A DNA stretch of 21,478 nt, from NCBI GenBank assembly GCA_003445715.1, contig DMCS01000076.1, positions 1 to 21,478 of the forward strand, in the 5' to 3' direction. The position numbers and the translations under genes are program-made. The DNA is from Candidatus Mesolinea sp. (GTDB lineage: Bacteria; Chloroflexota; Anaerolineae; Anaerolineales; Anaerolineaceae). This document shows, piece by piece, positions 6,896 through 16,614 of this stretch. Position 1 is the stretch's first letter; each line of letters opens with the position of its first letter. The notes below the pieces were generated by a model, which was not told the origin of the DNA, searched no databases, and saw nothing but the letters and a program-made list of their open reading frames with translations.

Positions 6896-7604
6896 CGGCT
6901 TGATCCTCCCAGTCAGCATCGATTTCGGTGTGCATCCGCAATTGCATCAGGTCATCTTCAGCTTGCATTAAGTGTGCTCGTTGTAACAGCAAAGCCACAT
7001 ACATTATCGTGAATGCTCCCAGACTAATAAACATCGTGGTCAACATTGGCTGATTTAGGTTCATATCGATTTCCCCAGAGCCGAAAATGATCGGATGAAT
7101 GGTACGCAGCAAGCGCGCTGAAAAGAAGGTGAGCGGTACCGTGACGAAACCCACAATGGCATAAATTGCGCTAAATTGTGCCCTTTTGGAAGGCTCGTCC
7201 ATACTGCGGCGTAGAAGAATGAAAGCAATATAGGTGAATGCCATAATGGTGACCGTGGTCAACCTCGGATCCCAAGTCCACCAAGTATTCCAAATTGGCC
7301 GCGCCCAAATCATCCCGCTGAGGATGCAAATCACCGTAAATAGCAAACCGATTTCAACGCTGGAGGCAATTAACCGATCCCACTTGAGGTCCTTATGCAC
7401 AAGGTAAAGAATCCCAAAAATCGCTGCCATTAGAAAAGCTAACATACCTACCCAGGCAGCGCTCATGTGAAAGTAAAAAACTTTCTGCACGAGCCCCATA
7501 TTGACCTCAATGGGTGCATAAAAAATAACCATTAAGAAAGCAAAAACAAATAGTACTGCGGCAATAACGGAAAGAATTGTGATTGTTTTATTCTCGGATA
7601 ACAT
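6888..7604 (-). CDS. ccmC: Heme handling/export membrane protein CcmC
   Basis: A 238-residue integral membrane protein of about six helices. It carries the tryptophan-rich heme-binding signature WNTWWTWDPRLT at 105-116, between two candidate heme-ligand histidines, H46 and H170, as in CcmC. It loads heme on to CcmE in the c-type cytochrome maturation pathway. I place the start at the ATG at 7604; a TTG two codons upstream (7610) is also possible. Either start overlaps the 3' end of ccmB, so translation is coupled. It resembles CcmC rather than CcsA in size and in being flanked by ccmB and ccmD. Confidence 0.93.
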   Translation of the reverse strand: MLSENKTITILSVIAAVLFVFAFLMVIFYAPIEVNMGLVQKVFYFHMSAAWVGMLAFLMAAIFGILYLVHKDLKWDRLIASSVEIGLLFTVICILSGMIWARPIWNTWWTWDPRLTTVTIMAFTYIAFILLRRSMDEPSKRAQFSAIYAIVGFVTVPLTFFSARLLRTIHPIIFGSGEIDMNLNQPMLTTMFISLGAFTIMYVALLLQRAHLMQAEDDLMQLRMHTEIDADWEDQADA

Positions 7605-8262
7605 ATTCAAACACCATGAGTGAAACTACTGTCATAATAACATCATAAACGAGCAAAAGGTTAATCCAGCTTTGAAATTCGGGTAATGCCGAAACTGTAA
7701 TAATCGCACTACCTGATTTTACCACAGCCATATTTACTGGGAGCAAAAGTGGGAATAAAAGCACTGGTAAGAGTAAATCCCGCATGCGCGTTTGCACCGT
7801 CATGCTGGAGATGAGCGTACCAGCTGCACTATAACCCCAGGCTCCCAACATTAAGATGCCAAAAAAGCGCAAATCGAACAAAGATTGATTATAGAGCAGG
7901 GAATAAATAGGAATGACCAAGATTGCTAACCCAAACATCATCAGCAGGTTGGTAATCATCTTCGCTAAGTAAATCACGGAGAGTTCTGGAACAGCCATCA
8001 TTAGCCCTTCGAAGGAGCCTTGATCCTGTTCGGCAGCAAATGAGCGGTTCAAGCCCAACGTGCCGGCAAAAACCATCACCACCCAAATCAGCCCCGGGGC
8101 AATCTCAGCGCGATCGATGGGCGAAAGCTCGAGCGCATAGTTAAAAATGAAAAGCGAAAGCACGGCAAAAGAAAACATCGACGTGAGCACATCGCGGCTG
8201 CGCCACTCTTGTACCAAATCTTTCCACACCAAAACCCACGCTGTACCGAGCCAAGTTTTCAC
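7588..8262 (-). CDS. ccmB: ABC transporter permease CcmB
   Basis: A 224-residue membrane protein of about six helices. It begins with an amphipathic segment containing VWKDLVQEWRSRD (12-24), followed by the characteristic AGTLGLNRSFAAEQDQGSFEG stretch around 66-86. Both are typical of CcmB, which pairs with CcmA and CcmC to drive release of heme-bound CcmE. The start codon is GTG at 8262, overlapping the ccmA stop in a four-base GTGA, so translation is coupled. No separate ribosome site is needed or obvious. Confidence 0.93.
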   Translation of the reverse strand: MKTWLGTAWVLVWKDLVQEWRSRDVLTSMFSFAVLSLFIFNYALELSPIDRAEIAPGLIWVVMVFAGTLGLNRSFAAEQDQGSFEGLMMAVPELSVIYLAKMITNLLMMFGLAILVIPIYSLLYNQSLFDLRFFGILMLGAWGYSAAGTLISSMTVQTRMRDLLLPVLLFPLLLPVNMAVVKSGSAIITVSALPEFQSWINLLLVYDVIMTVVSLMVFEYVIRE

Positions 8263-8979
8263 GAGACTGCCTCAACTTGTACTTTTGCGCGGTAATTCAC
8301 CACCGCATTGTAACGCTCCTGCAGCTCATCCAAGCTCAGATTGGCATTCGGAATGCTCTCCGCAATTCTGCCACGATGCAAGATAGCGAAGCGGGAAGCC
8401 ACCTGGCGGATGAAGCTAAGCTCGTGCGTCGTCACGAGAATAATGCGCTGATTCTCTTGCTCCTCAGCCAATAATTGGTTGAGCATAGCAGAGCCTTGCT
8501 GGTCTAAGCCAGTGTAAGGCTCATCCAGGAGTAATATTTGTGGGTTATTAAGGAGGGCACGTGCAATCGTTAGGCGCTGCTTCATCCCGCGGGAGTAACT
8601 GCGCACCGGCACAGGCCGAACCTTACCCAAGCCAACCCGTGCCATAAGCTGTTTGAGATCCCCTTCTGCAAGCTTAGTTCCGTAAAGCCGAGCGTAGAGC
8701 TGTAAGTTCTCTGCGCCTGTAAGCTGCTCATATAAAAAGGTCTGATGTAAAATGAGCCCAATCTTGCGTCTGACCTCGGCTTCGCTGAAATCTGCTAACA
8801 TGCCATCCATGGTGATTTCGCCACTAGTTGGCTTGAGCAACCCGCTGAGCAAGCGGATTAAAGTGCTCTTTCCAGCGCCATTTTGACCGAGCAAGCACAC
8901 TACCTCCCCAGATTGCAAGCTCAAGTCCAGATTGAGCAGCACCCGCTGGGGACCATAGCTCTTACAGAGCTGCTTAGCT

Positions 8980-8990
<11 letters not shown>
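8259..8990 (-). CDS. ccmA: Heme exporter ATP-binding protein CcmA
   Basis: A 243-residue ABC ATPase. Walker A (GQNGAGKST) is at 35-43, the Q-loop at Q83, the signature variant YSRGMKQR at 132-139, Walker B LLLDEP at 153-158 and the switch histidine at H189. CcmA powers the CcmABCD complex. The start is TTG (8990-8988), supported by AGGAGG six bases upstream and by lack of an earlier in-frame alternative; it overlaps the end of ccmF by 11 bases. At 243 residues it is somewhat longer than many CcmA proteins. A generic ABC ATPase is possible from sequence alone, but the neighbours settle it. Confidence 0.93.
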
Positions 8991-10995
<2,005 letters not shown>

Positions 10996-11020
10996 TTTTG
11001 CCTCTATTAATCAGGAATTT

Positions 11021-11503
11021 TTATTGACTTTGATCAGGGAGTTCAGATTGATACTTAGACGGGCACTTCAGCAGCAGTTCGCTCGCCTGAAAAACACCAT
11101 TCTTATCTAGAGAGCCGGTTATGATGGCTTGCGCTTCGTCTTTGAGCAAATCCGGGCGCGGGCCCTTGTAATGGATGGTTATTTTCGGCAGTGCTGGGTC
11201 ATGTGCAGCTTGGGCTAAGACAACAGCCATACCTCCCATCTGCTCGATAACGCGATGATCACCAGGGATCTGTGCCACCTGGAAGGTCAGGTCTAATGTT
11301 TGCGGATCGTACACAATCGAATCACCCAGCACCACGCCAGACATGCGTACATTCTTGCCCACATATTCTGCCTGGTTGGATTGAAGCTCTTCCACGGTCA
11401 TGAAATATTGCGACTGGGAGAGCGTGGAAGATGCCACTAAATACACGACAGCTGCGATGATAATGACGACGCCAACGATAAGCTTTGTGTTCTTCTTTTT
11501 CAA
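11021..11503 (-). CDS. ccmE: Heme chaperone CcmE, cysteine (CxxxY) variant
   Basis: A 160-residue protein with an N-terminal membrane anchor (about 8-25) and an OB-fold periplasmic domain. In the C-terminal loop the segment ELLLKCPSKY (142-151) places C147 and Y151 in a CxxxY motif. Classical CcmE has HxxxY, where histidine binds heme covalently. Cys-type CcmE proteins are known in archaea and some anaerobic bacteria with a reduced Ccm system. The start is TTG at 11503 with a GAGGTGA ribosome site; an overlapping GTG frame is out of register. It is the first gene of the ccm operon, divergent from rnpB. Confidence 0.93.
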   Translation of the reverse strand: MKKKNTKLIVGVVIIIAAVVYLVASSTLSQSQYFMTVEELQSNQAEYVGKNVRMSGVVLGDSIVYDPQTLDLTFQVAQIPGDHRVIEQMGGMAVVLAQAAHDPALPKITIHYKGPRPDLLKDEAQAIITGSLDKNGVFQASELLLKCPSKYQSELPDQSQ

Positions 11504-11527
11504 TTCTCACCTCTTTAGTCGGCGTTT

Positions 11528-11557
11528 ATTTTAGCTGAAAAATCAATTTTGCGTAAA
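11528..11557 (-). promoter_or_regulatory. Possible promoter of the ccm operon
   Basis: On the minus strand TTTACG (11552-11557) and TAAAAT (11528-11533) are separated by 18 bases, about 25 bases upstream of the ccmE TTG start. The -10 is good and the -35 is moderate (four of six). Confidence 0.4.
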
Positions 11558-11583
11558 CCTTTATACTAACGGTGGAAAAAAAT

Positions 11584-11612
11584 TTGATTTTTCACCTTTT
11601 GCCGGTTATTAT
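11584..11612 (+). promoter_or_regulatory. rnpB promoter
   Basis: On the plus strand TTGATT (11584-11589) and TATTAT (11607-11612) are separated by exactly 17 bases. The predicted start of transcription is at about 11619-11620, coinciding with the first base of the P1 helix of RNase P RNA. Confidence 0.7.
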
Positions 11613-11619
11613 TTAAATA

Positions 11620-11985
11620 CTCAGGTCAGCTTGGTGAGCGCGCTGCTTCATAGTGAGCAGTGAGGAAAGTCCGTACACCACAGAGCAGGAAGCCAGGTAA
11701 CTCCTGGAAAGGCGCAAGCTTTTGGATCGGGCCACAGAAACATACCACATGCCGCAATTGCGCGCATGTAAGGGTGAAAAGGTGGTGTAAGAGACCACCG
11801 GCGCGGGTAGTAATATCCGCGGCCAGGCAACCCCCTTCCGGTGCAAGGTCAAACAGGGGAAAAGCTGATTGCCAGTGCTGGCTCGGCACTGTTGATCCCC
11901 GGGTAGACCGCTAGAGTGCCCTGGTGACAGTGCACCCAGATAGATGCCCACCCGCGACAGAATACGGCTTATAGGCTGACCTGAG
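11620..11985 (+). ncRNA. rnpB: RNase P RNA, bacterial (type A-like)
   Basis: Catalytic RNA that removes 5' leaders from tRNA precursors. The ends pair perfectly as helix P1 (CTCAGGTCAGC at 11620-11630 with GCTGACCTGAG at 11975-11985), giving about 366 nt. The universal 5' core GAGGAAAGTCC is at 11662-11672 and the 3' core ACAGAATACGGCTTA at 11957-11971; these form helix P4. A P12-like hairpin (GGTGG...CCACC, about 11781-11799) and the GCAAGGTCAAACAGGGG region are also recognisable. The L15 tRNA-binding loop reads AGGCAACCC rather than the usual GGUAA type. It is the only plus-strand gene, divergent from ccmE and convergent with the nitroreductase gene, whose stop lies 11 bases beyond. No clear 3' terminator is seen. 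Confidence 0.96.
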
Positions 11986-11996
11986 TGTCCATTTAC

Positions 11997-12569
11997 CTAC
12001 GATTCCCAAATTAACTCCTTAAGCGAGCGCTTGGGGACGTGATGCACACCTTGCTCATCACGATAATATTTGATATCAACAGATTCATCCACATCTTCCA
12101 CGACAACCTGTTCAATCGGTTTGCCTAATGCCATTACCAAAACGATCTGGTAGTATTCCGGTAAGCCCAGCAATTCGGCTAATTTTTCGCGTTGCACTGA
12201 GCTCATCATACAGCCGCCAAATCCTCTCTCCACGGCGCCCAGCATCATCGTCTGCGCGGCAATGCCGGCATCTAAATCAGCTTGGCGTTTGATGCGCTCA
12301 TCTACCATCACCACTATATACGCTGTGGGGCGCTCTCCCTCAGCGGGGCCAGCCCAATCCTGCAGGTAAGCTGCAAATTTAAGCAAGGGAAAAACTTTAT
12401 CGGTCTCTTGTTTTTCGCTCACGAGGGCGAATTTCAATGGTTGCAGGTTAGCTCCACTGGGGCAAAGCCTGGCAAGCTCCACGAGCTCCACTAAAGTTTC
12501 TCGCGGAATGCGCACACGCTCATCAAAGCGTCGGTAACTGCGATTTTTTGCGACAAGATCTCTTAACAT
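11997..12569 (-). CDS. Nitroreductase-family FMN oxidoreductase
   Basis: A 190-residue flavoprotein of the nitroreductase superfamily. The phosphate- and FMN-contacting RSYRRF is at 10-15, PSGANLQP at 37-44 and GGC at 118-120. The C-terminal part (D-x-x-G-V-H-H-V-P-K-R near 171-181) resembles a subgroup of small nitroreductases common in anaerobes. These proteins use NAD(P)H to reduce various substrates, and the physiological one is usually unknown. Its ATG overlaps the stop of the preceding membrane-protein gene as TAATG, so it is translationally coupled. It is the last gene of its operon and ends facing rnpB. Confidence 0.87.
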   Translation of the reverse strand: MLRDLVAKNRSYRRFDERVRIPRETLVELVELARLCPSGANLQPLKFALVSEKQETDKVFPLLKFAAYLQDWAGPAEGERPTAYIVVMVDERIKRQADLDAGIAAQTMMLGAVERGFGGCMMSSVQREKLAELLGLPEYYQIVLVMALGKPIEQVVVEDVDESVDIKYYRDEQGVHHVPKRSLKELIWES

Positions 12570-13018
12570 TATTTTTCACCTTTCTTTTGAGCTGAAAGCC
12601 TTCGATTGACCAGGAATAGCGCCAGGAGTAGCAAAATCAATCCCCCCGCGTCAAACCAGATATAACGCAGGATGCTGCCACGTAAAATAGCATGTTCTAG
12701 AGGAATGCGGCTGAGCAACAAGGTCTCCCCGATCAAACCGATGGCTTGCATCAGCACCGATTCCAGCAATGAAATCCTATGCGCAATCGGATTAATCACG
12801 GCAAAGATGTATGGCACTTGCCACATCACATATAAAATCCCCATGCCCATTACCGCTGTCATCCCAGGAATGCCTTCAAGTTCAAATGCTCCGATATACA
12901 CACTTGGGTTGAGCAGATATTGCAGCGCTGCTTGCAGGTTCATGAAAATGACAATCACCACCAGCAATCGAATTAGCCATACTTTGTTCGCTTTTATCTG
13001 AACTGCTTCACCATGCAT
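12569..13018 (-). CDS. Four-helix integral membrane protein of unknown function
   Basis: A 149-residue hydrophobic protein with about four transmembrane segments (roughly 13-35, 52-75, 85-102 and 115-138), a short polar N-terminus and a basic C-terminus (NRRLSAQKKGEK). I do not recognise a family or catalytic motif. The ATG at 13018 has GAGG six bases upstream. It lies 28 bases after recF and ends in a TAATG overlap with the nitroreductase gene. Such coupling hints that the two products are needed together, but no direct functional link can be shown from sequence. Confidence 0.8.
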   Translation of the reverse strand: MHGEAVQIKANKVWLIRLLVVIVIFMNLQAALQYLLNPSVYIGAFELEGIPGMTAVMGMGILYVMWQVPYIFAVINPIAHRISLLESVLMQAIGLIGETLLLSRIPLEHAILRGSILRYIWFDAGGLILLLLALFLVNRRLSAQKKGEK

Positions 13019-13046
13019 CCTAAACCTCAGTTCTCAACGCAATTTT

Positions 13047-14261
13047 TTAGATGCCGCGGTTTTGGAATACAATCCCATCCTGCAGATGCCAGATTTCATG
13101 CTGACTGCGAAATTCCTCCGTAAATAGCTCTGGGTCAGTGGAAGTGATAAAGGCTTGCTCGACGTCATTTAGAACCTTAAGTAGATCCTGCCTGCGTTGG
13201 GGGTCAAGTTCCGCCATAATTTCGTCCAGGAGCAAAACCGGCCATTCACCGGTTTTAACGTGCATCCATTGCACTTCAGCGAATTTCAGCGAGAGCATGG
13301 CTGTGCGCGCCTGACCACGCGAGCCATAATCTCCCAAATCAATCCGATTGCTCAAGAAGCGAAATTCATCCCGATGCGGCCCTATTGTAGTCATCCCCCG
13401 GCTGATATCCTGACGGTAAGCTGCGTGAAGTGCCTTGTGAAGTCCTTCATTGATTTCTTTTGTGTTTATACCCGATCGATCCAACGAGGTTTGCACCGGT
13501 AAAGCTAACTGCCCTTTGGGCACTGGCAGCGGCTCATAAGCCGGCTGATAAGCTAAGCGCAGCACCTCGCTCTGCCGAGTTAGTTGTTGATGGATGGGAA
13601 GCGCTAAATTTTCTAGCTCATGCAGGGCTCGGATACGTGTATGCATTATATACGCACCGTGTTCAGCGAGCATTCCATCCCAAGCTTCCAATTGACGCAC
13701 ATCACCACCGTGTTCGCCTAAATTCTTGAGCAAGGCATTGCGCTGGGATAACGCTTTGTTGTAATTGGCTAAATGCCGGGCATAACCTGGCTCCACCTGA
13801 GAGAGCACCTCATCTAAATATTGCCGCCGATCGGATGGCGATCCTTCCACTATGCGGATCATTTGCGGCAACAAAGTTACAGCATTGAACTGCCCATAAA
13901 GCTCACCCAAGTGTTTCTTCACTCCATCCAGTAGCACTTCTTTGCGGAAGCGCGGTGCTTTGGGGTTGCCATTGTATTCCTGGATGAATCGAATCTCGAG
14001 GGTATGTATTTTGATCCCGCGTTGGAATTCCCCCACAATGCGGCCAACTAATTGCGGTTGCGGGGAAAGGTTGAAGTTAAGCAGCTGCCGGTCAGAGCTG
14101 GCTGTAAAAGAAGAAAAGTTTGCCAGATAGGCAATAGCTTCCAAAATGGTGGTCTTACCTTGGGCATTGCCTCCGGATAGCAAAATTACCCGTTTGGGCA
14201 GCAGTAGGTCCAAACGGGAGAAAATACGAAAATTCGTTAGCGCCAATCTGGTGAGGTGCAT
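13047..14261 (-). CDS. recF: DNA replication and repair protein RecF
   Basis: A 404-residue SMC-like ATPase that helps load RecA at gapped DNA. It begins MHLTRLALTNFRIFSRLDL, the typical RecF N-terminus. Walker A GGNAQGKTT is at 30-38, the ABC-like signature SRGQ at 314-317 and Walker B VLLLDE at 342-347. It is longer than many RecF proteins (about 360-370 residues). It is not beside dnaA, dnaN or gyrB as in many bacteria; instead its ATG overlaps the stop codon of def as TAATG. Expression is therefore tied to def. Confidence 0.93.
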   Translation of the reverse strand: MHLTRLALTNFRIFSRLDLLLPKRVILLSGGNAQGKTTILEAIAYLANFSSFTASSDRQLLNFNLSPQPQLVGRIVGEFQRGIKIHTLEIRFIQEYNGNPKAPRFRKEVLLDGVKKHLGELYGQFNAVTLLPQMIRIVEGSPSDRRQYLDEVLSQVEPGYARHLANYNKALSQRNALLKNLGEHGGDVRQLEAWDGMLAEHGAYIMHTRIRALHELENLALPIHQQLTRQSEVLRLAYQPAYEPLPVPKGQLALPVQTSLDRSGINTKEINEGLHKALHAAYRQDISRGMTTIGPHRDEFRFLSNRIDLGDYGSRGQARTAMLSLKFAEVQWMHVKTGEWPVLLLDEIMAELDPQRRQDLLKVLNDVEQAFITSTDPELFTEEFRSQHEIWHLQDGIVFQNRGI

Positions 14262-14770
14262 TAGTCTTTGATTTCAGCCATCTCCTCATCAGTAAGTTCA
14301 TAAACATTTGTGGCTCTATCAATGAATAGTACACCGTTTAAGTGATCAATTTCGTGTTGGAAAATGCGCGCTAACCATCCGCTTGCGGTGATTTTCATGG
14401 GCTTGCCATAGCGGTTTTTGGCTTTGACCGTGATATCCTCGTACCGTTCAACCTCGCCTGCCAGGTTAGGCAATGATAAACAAGCTTCGGTCGCCACAAC
14501 TGTTTCTTGTGAAGTCTTAACAATTTCAGGGTTAATCAACACGTAAGTCTTGGGCTTTGCGTCTTCCTCTTCTTCATCTGCATATTCAACCACGGCCAAG
14601 CGCAAGGATTGCCCAATTTGCGGTGCAGCTAAACCTACCCCCGGTGCGGCACGCATGGTTTCCAACATATCATCGATAAGCTTTTGCAAAGATTTATCAA
14701 AAGTTTGGACTGGTTTCGCTTTTAACCTGAGCCTGGGGTCAGGGAATTTAACGATATCTAAAACTGCCAT
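14261..14770 (-). CDS. def: Peptide deformylase
   Basis: A 169-residue metalloenzyme that removes the formyl group from the N-terminal methionine of new proteins. Motif 1 is GVGLAAPQ (44-51), motif 2 is EACLS (95-99) with the metal-binding C97, and motif 3 is HEIDH (139-143) with both metal histidines and the catalytic E140. Motif 2 has alanine where most family members have glycine (EGCLS). An acidic insert (DEEEED, 65-70) lies in a surface loop. The ATG at 14770 has an AAGGA ribosome site. The gene is 42 bases after the membrane-protein gene and overlaps recF. Confidence 0.95.
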   Translation of the reverse strand: MAVLDIVKFPDPRLRLKAKPVQTFDKSLQKLIDDMLETMRAAPGVGLAAPQIGQSLRLAVVEYADEEEEDAKPKTYVLINPEIVKTSQETVVATEACLSLPNLAGEVERYEDITVKAKNRYGKPMKITASGWLARIFQHEIDHLNGVLFIDRATNVYELTDEEMAEIKD

Positions 14771-14812
14771 ATTTCCTTCGCATCCTGTTTTTTATTCTAA
14801 AGCCATTTTACT

Positions 14813-16498
14813 TTAGGGCGGTGGTGTTCTCAACTGTTTTGTAGTGTCTTGTGATTGGCTTTCCTCTCGGTAAACCTTAAACCATTCGGTCATGCGCTCG
14901 CGTTCTTCGTCAATCTCCCGTTGGCGCAATTCCTCGGCATGCGCGCCCATGCGCGCAAAAATCTTTTGCTGCACATCCGATGGGCGATAGACTTCATTAA
15001 ATGTAAGCTGTGTATTGCCCACTGTGATGTAAACTGTGCCGAAATTAAACAGCATTTGGAAGATCCCTCTACGTTCATACTCAATGCTTAGGATATTATC
15101 CAGAGGTGCGGTGCGGCGGGATTCCCACCCAAAGGGTTTGCGGTCAATGTCAATCACATGGGTAGATGTGAGTTGGAAAACATCATCGCGCCAGTCGATA
15201 TAGCGATAAATCAACCAACATAACATGAAAACTGTCAACAAAAAACCCATCATCACGCCCAGCTGATAAGGAATATCAGAAAAATTCCAAGTCACTATAC
15301 CAATCAGAAAAGTCAACGAGATGATTAAACCTATCAGCGGTAAGAGTGACATGCGCAGAAGCACGAGCCAGTGCTTACGGTAGGTAATGACATGCTCATC
15401 TTCGACATGAATGCGCAAAAAGTCCTGGAAGAGCCACTGGAAAAAGTTCTTTTCTACCGGTTGTGCTTGCTCAGCTTCCAGCATTGGCTCGATTAATAAT
15501 TTTTCCTCAGCAGGGGCTTGCCCCTCTTCGCCTAACTTGCGGCGTAAGGCGGTGCGCATTGTCTCCGCTTCTTCCTCTCGATCACCAATCTTAGATTTTT
15601 TCCAGTAAGATTCAATTAACTTACCAATAATGGGTGCATCCCCCACACGAGTAAAGCGGATGTTGCCCACATACGTGCGTACGACAATATCCGCATAACC
15701 AAAGATTGCACCTGCCATTGTTGTCTGAATCCCCACAGAGAGCAAAGTGCCCAATGGCGCTTCCTGACGGCTGTCATACAAGCCAGAAACATGCTCAACC
15801 CACACCAAACGCTTGTTGGTGATGATATAAAAATCGTTCGCCCAATTGTTGATATTCCAAGCTAACCACAAACCGCAAAGCGTAAATGCGCCCGTGAGCA
15901 CAACAGCTGCAATCCCTGCCCATTGCTGGGCAAGGAACACCAGCAGCAGCATCACAGCGCCAAAAGTCAGGATCGGCAAAAGCACCTTGAGAAGCAAAAA
16001 TAGAGGGTGCTTACGGGTCATCAAAAAGATGCGCTCATCCGGCTGCAGCCAAGCAAGCGGGATGCGCTCTGCCATTTTGCGGCTCTTGAGCAGCACCTTA
16101 TATGTTTCATGGATTGTAGGATGCTCTAGGAGCAATTCTTTTACCTGCTGGTTATCCAAAAATAACAATGTGCTATCGGAAATTGCACGAGCGGTGCATT
16201 GGCGCTGTGGATTGCCTTGCAAACTCTCTTCACCAACCCACTCTCCTGATGTCAAGACTTCAGCCTTATGCGGCTCTTCTGCATGCAGGCATTGCATTTT
16301 GCCACGACCGAGCAAATAGAGACCATCAGTCGGATCGCCTATGGAATAAAGGCTCTGCCCAGCTTTTAACGCGAGGCTGGAAAACTCACCAGCCAGCGAA
16401 AGCAGCTCCTCTTCGTCTAAAGCGGAGAGCAACGGTATGGTGCCAAGCAGCGCTTCAACTTCAACTAAATCCTTTGGCATAGAATAAGTATATATCAT
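14813..16498 (-). CDS. Cyclic-nucleotide-binding-like domain fused to a tandem bacterial PH (bPH2) membrane protein
   Basis: A 561-residue protein. Residues about 18-130 look like a CRP-type cyclic-nucleotide-binding domain, with GE at 89-90 and R99 in the phosphate-binding-cassette region. A pair of membrane helices (about 166-215) leads to a bPH2-like domain (NDFYIITNKRLVWVE, 221-235). An acidic, charged linker (about 305-350), a second helix pair (about 377-432) and a second bPH2-like domain (DDVFQLTSTHVIDIDR, 438-453) follow. It ends in a charged helical tail. Function is unknown; the layout suggests a membrane sensor. The first ATG (16498) has no ribosome site; an ATG at 16480 lies six bases after a TATACT sequence and may be the true leaderless start. 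Confidence 0.82.
   Translation of the reverse strand: MIYTYSMPKDLVEVEALLGTIPLLSALDEEELLSLAGEFSSLALKAGQSLYSIGDPTDGLYLLGRGKMQCLHAEEPHKAEVLTSGEWVGEESLQGNPQRQCTARAISDSTLLFLDNQQVKELLLEHPTIHETYKVLLKSRKMAERIPLAWLQPDERIFLMTRKHPLFLLLKVLLPILTFGAVMLLLVFLAQQWAGIAAVVLTGAFTLCGLWLAWNINNWANDFYIITNKRLVWVEHVSGLYDSRQEAPLGTLLSVGIQTTMAGAIFGYADIVVRTYVGNIRFTRVGDAPIIGKLIESYWKKSKIGDREEEAETMRTALRRKLGEEGQAPAEEKLLIEPMLEAEQAQPVEKNFFQWLFQDFLRIHVEDEHVITYRKHWLVLLRMSLLPLIGLIISLTFLIGIVTWNFSDIPYQLGVMMGFLLTVFMLCWLIYRYIDWRDDVFQLTSTHVIDIDRKPFGWESRRTAPLDNILSIEYERRGIFQMLFNFGTVYITVGNTQLTFNEVYRPSDVQQKIFARMGAHAEELRQREIDEERERMTEWFKVYREESQSQDTTKQLRTPPP
16487..16492 (-). promoter_or_regulatory. Possible -10 element placing transcription start at the ATG at 16480
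   Basis: On the minus strand TATACT is followed by six bases and then ATG (16480). No Shine-Dalgarno sequence precedes either candidate start codon. Initiation seven bases after the -10 would give a leaderless mRNA. No convincing -35 is seen. Confidence 0.35.
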
Positions 16499-16544
16499 TT
16501 GACCGATCTTTAGGGAGGCTCGAGGAAAATTATTACTTAGGTAT

Positions 16545-16581
16545 TTAATAAATAAAAGCCGCCCTATGTTTGAGCGGCTTT
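16545..16581 (-). terminator. Rho-independent terminator after clpC
   Basis: An 8-bp stem (AAAGCCGC at 16555-16562 with GCGGCTTT at 16574-16581) with an 11-base loop is followed on the minus strand by a T-rich tract (TATTTATT). It lies about 35 bases past the clpC stop and separates clpC from the next transcription unit. Confidence 0.75.
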
Positions 16582-16614
16582 CTGTTCCATTTTTTCGTTA
16601 CTTTAGGTTAAAGG

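Noticed and set aside
11613..11951. Minus-strand open frames of 60-112 residues over the RNase P RNA
   Set aside because: They are antisense to a structured RNA whose P1 helix and conserved core are clear.
15846..16319. A 157-residue plus-strand open frame inside the cyclic-nucleotide/PH gene
   Set aside because: Antisense shadow with low-complexity serine- and arginine-rich sequence and no supporting signals.
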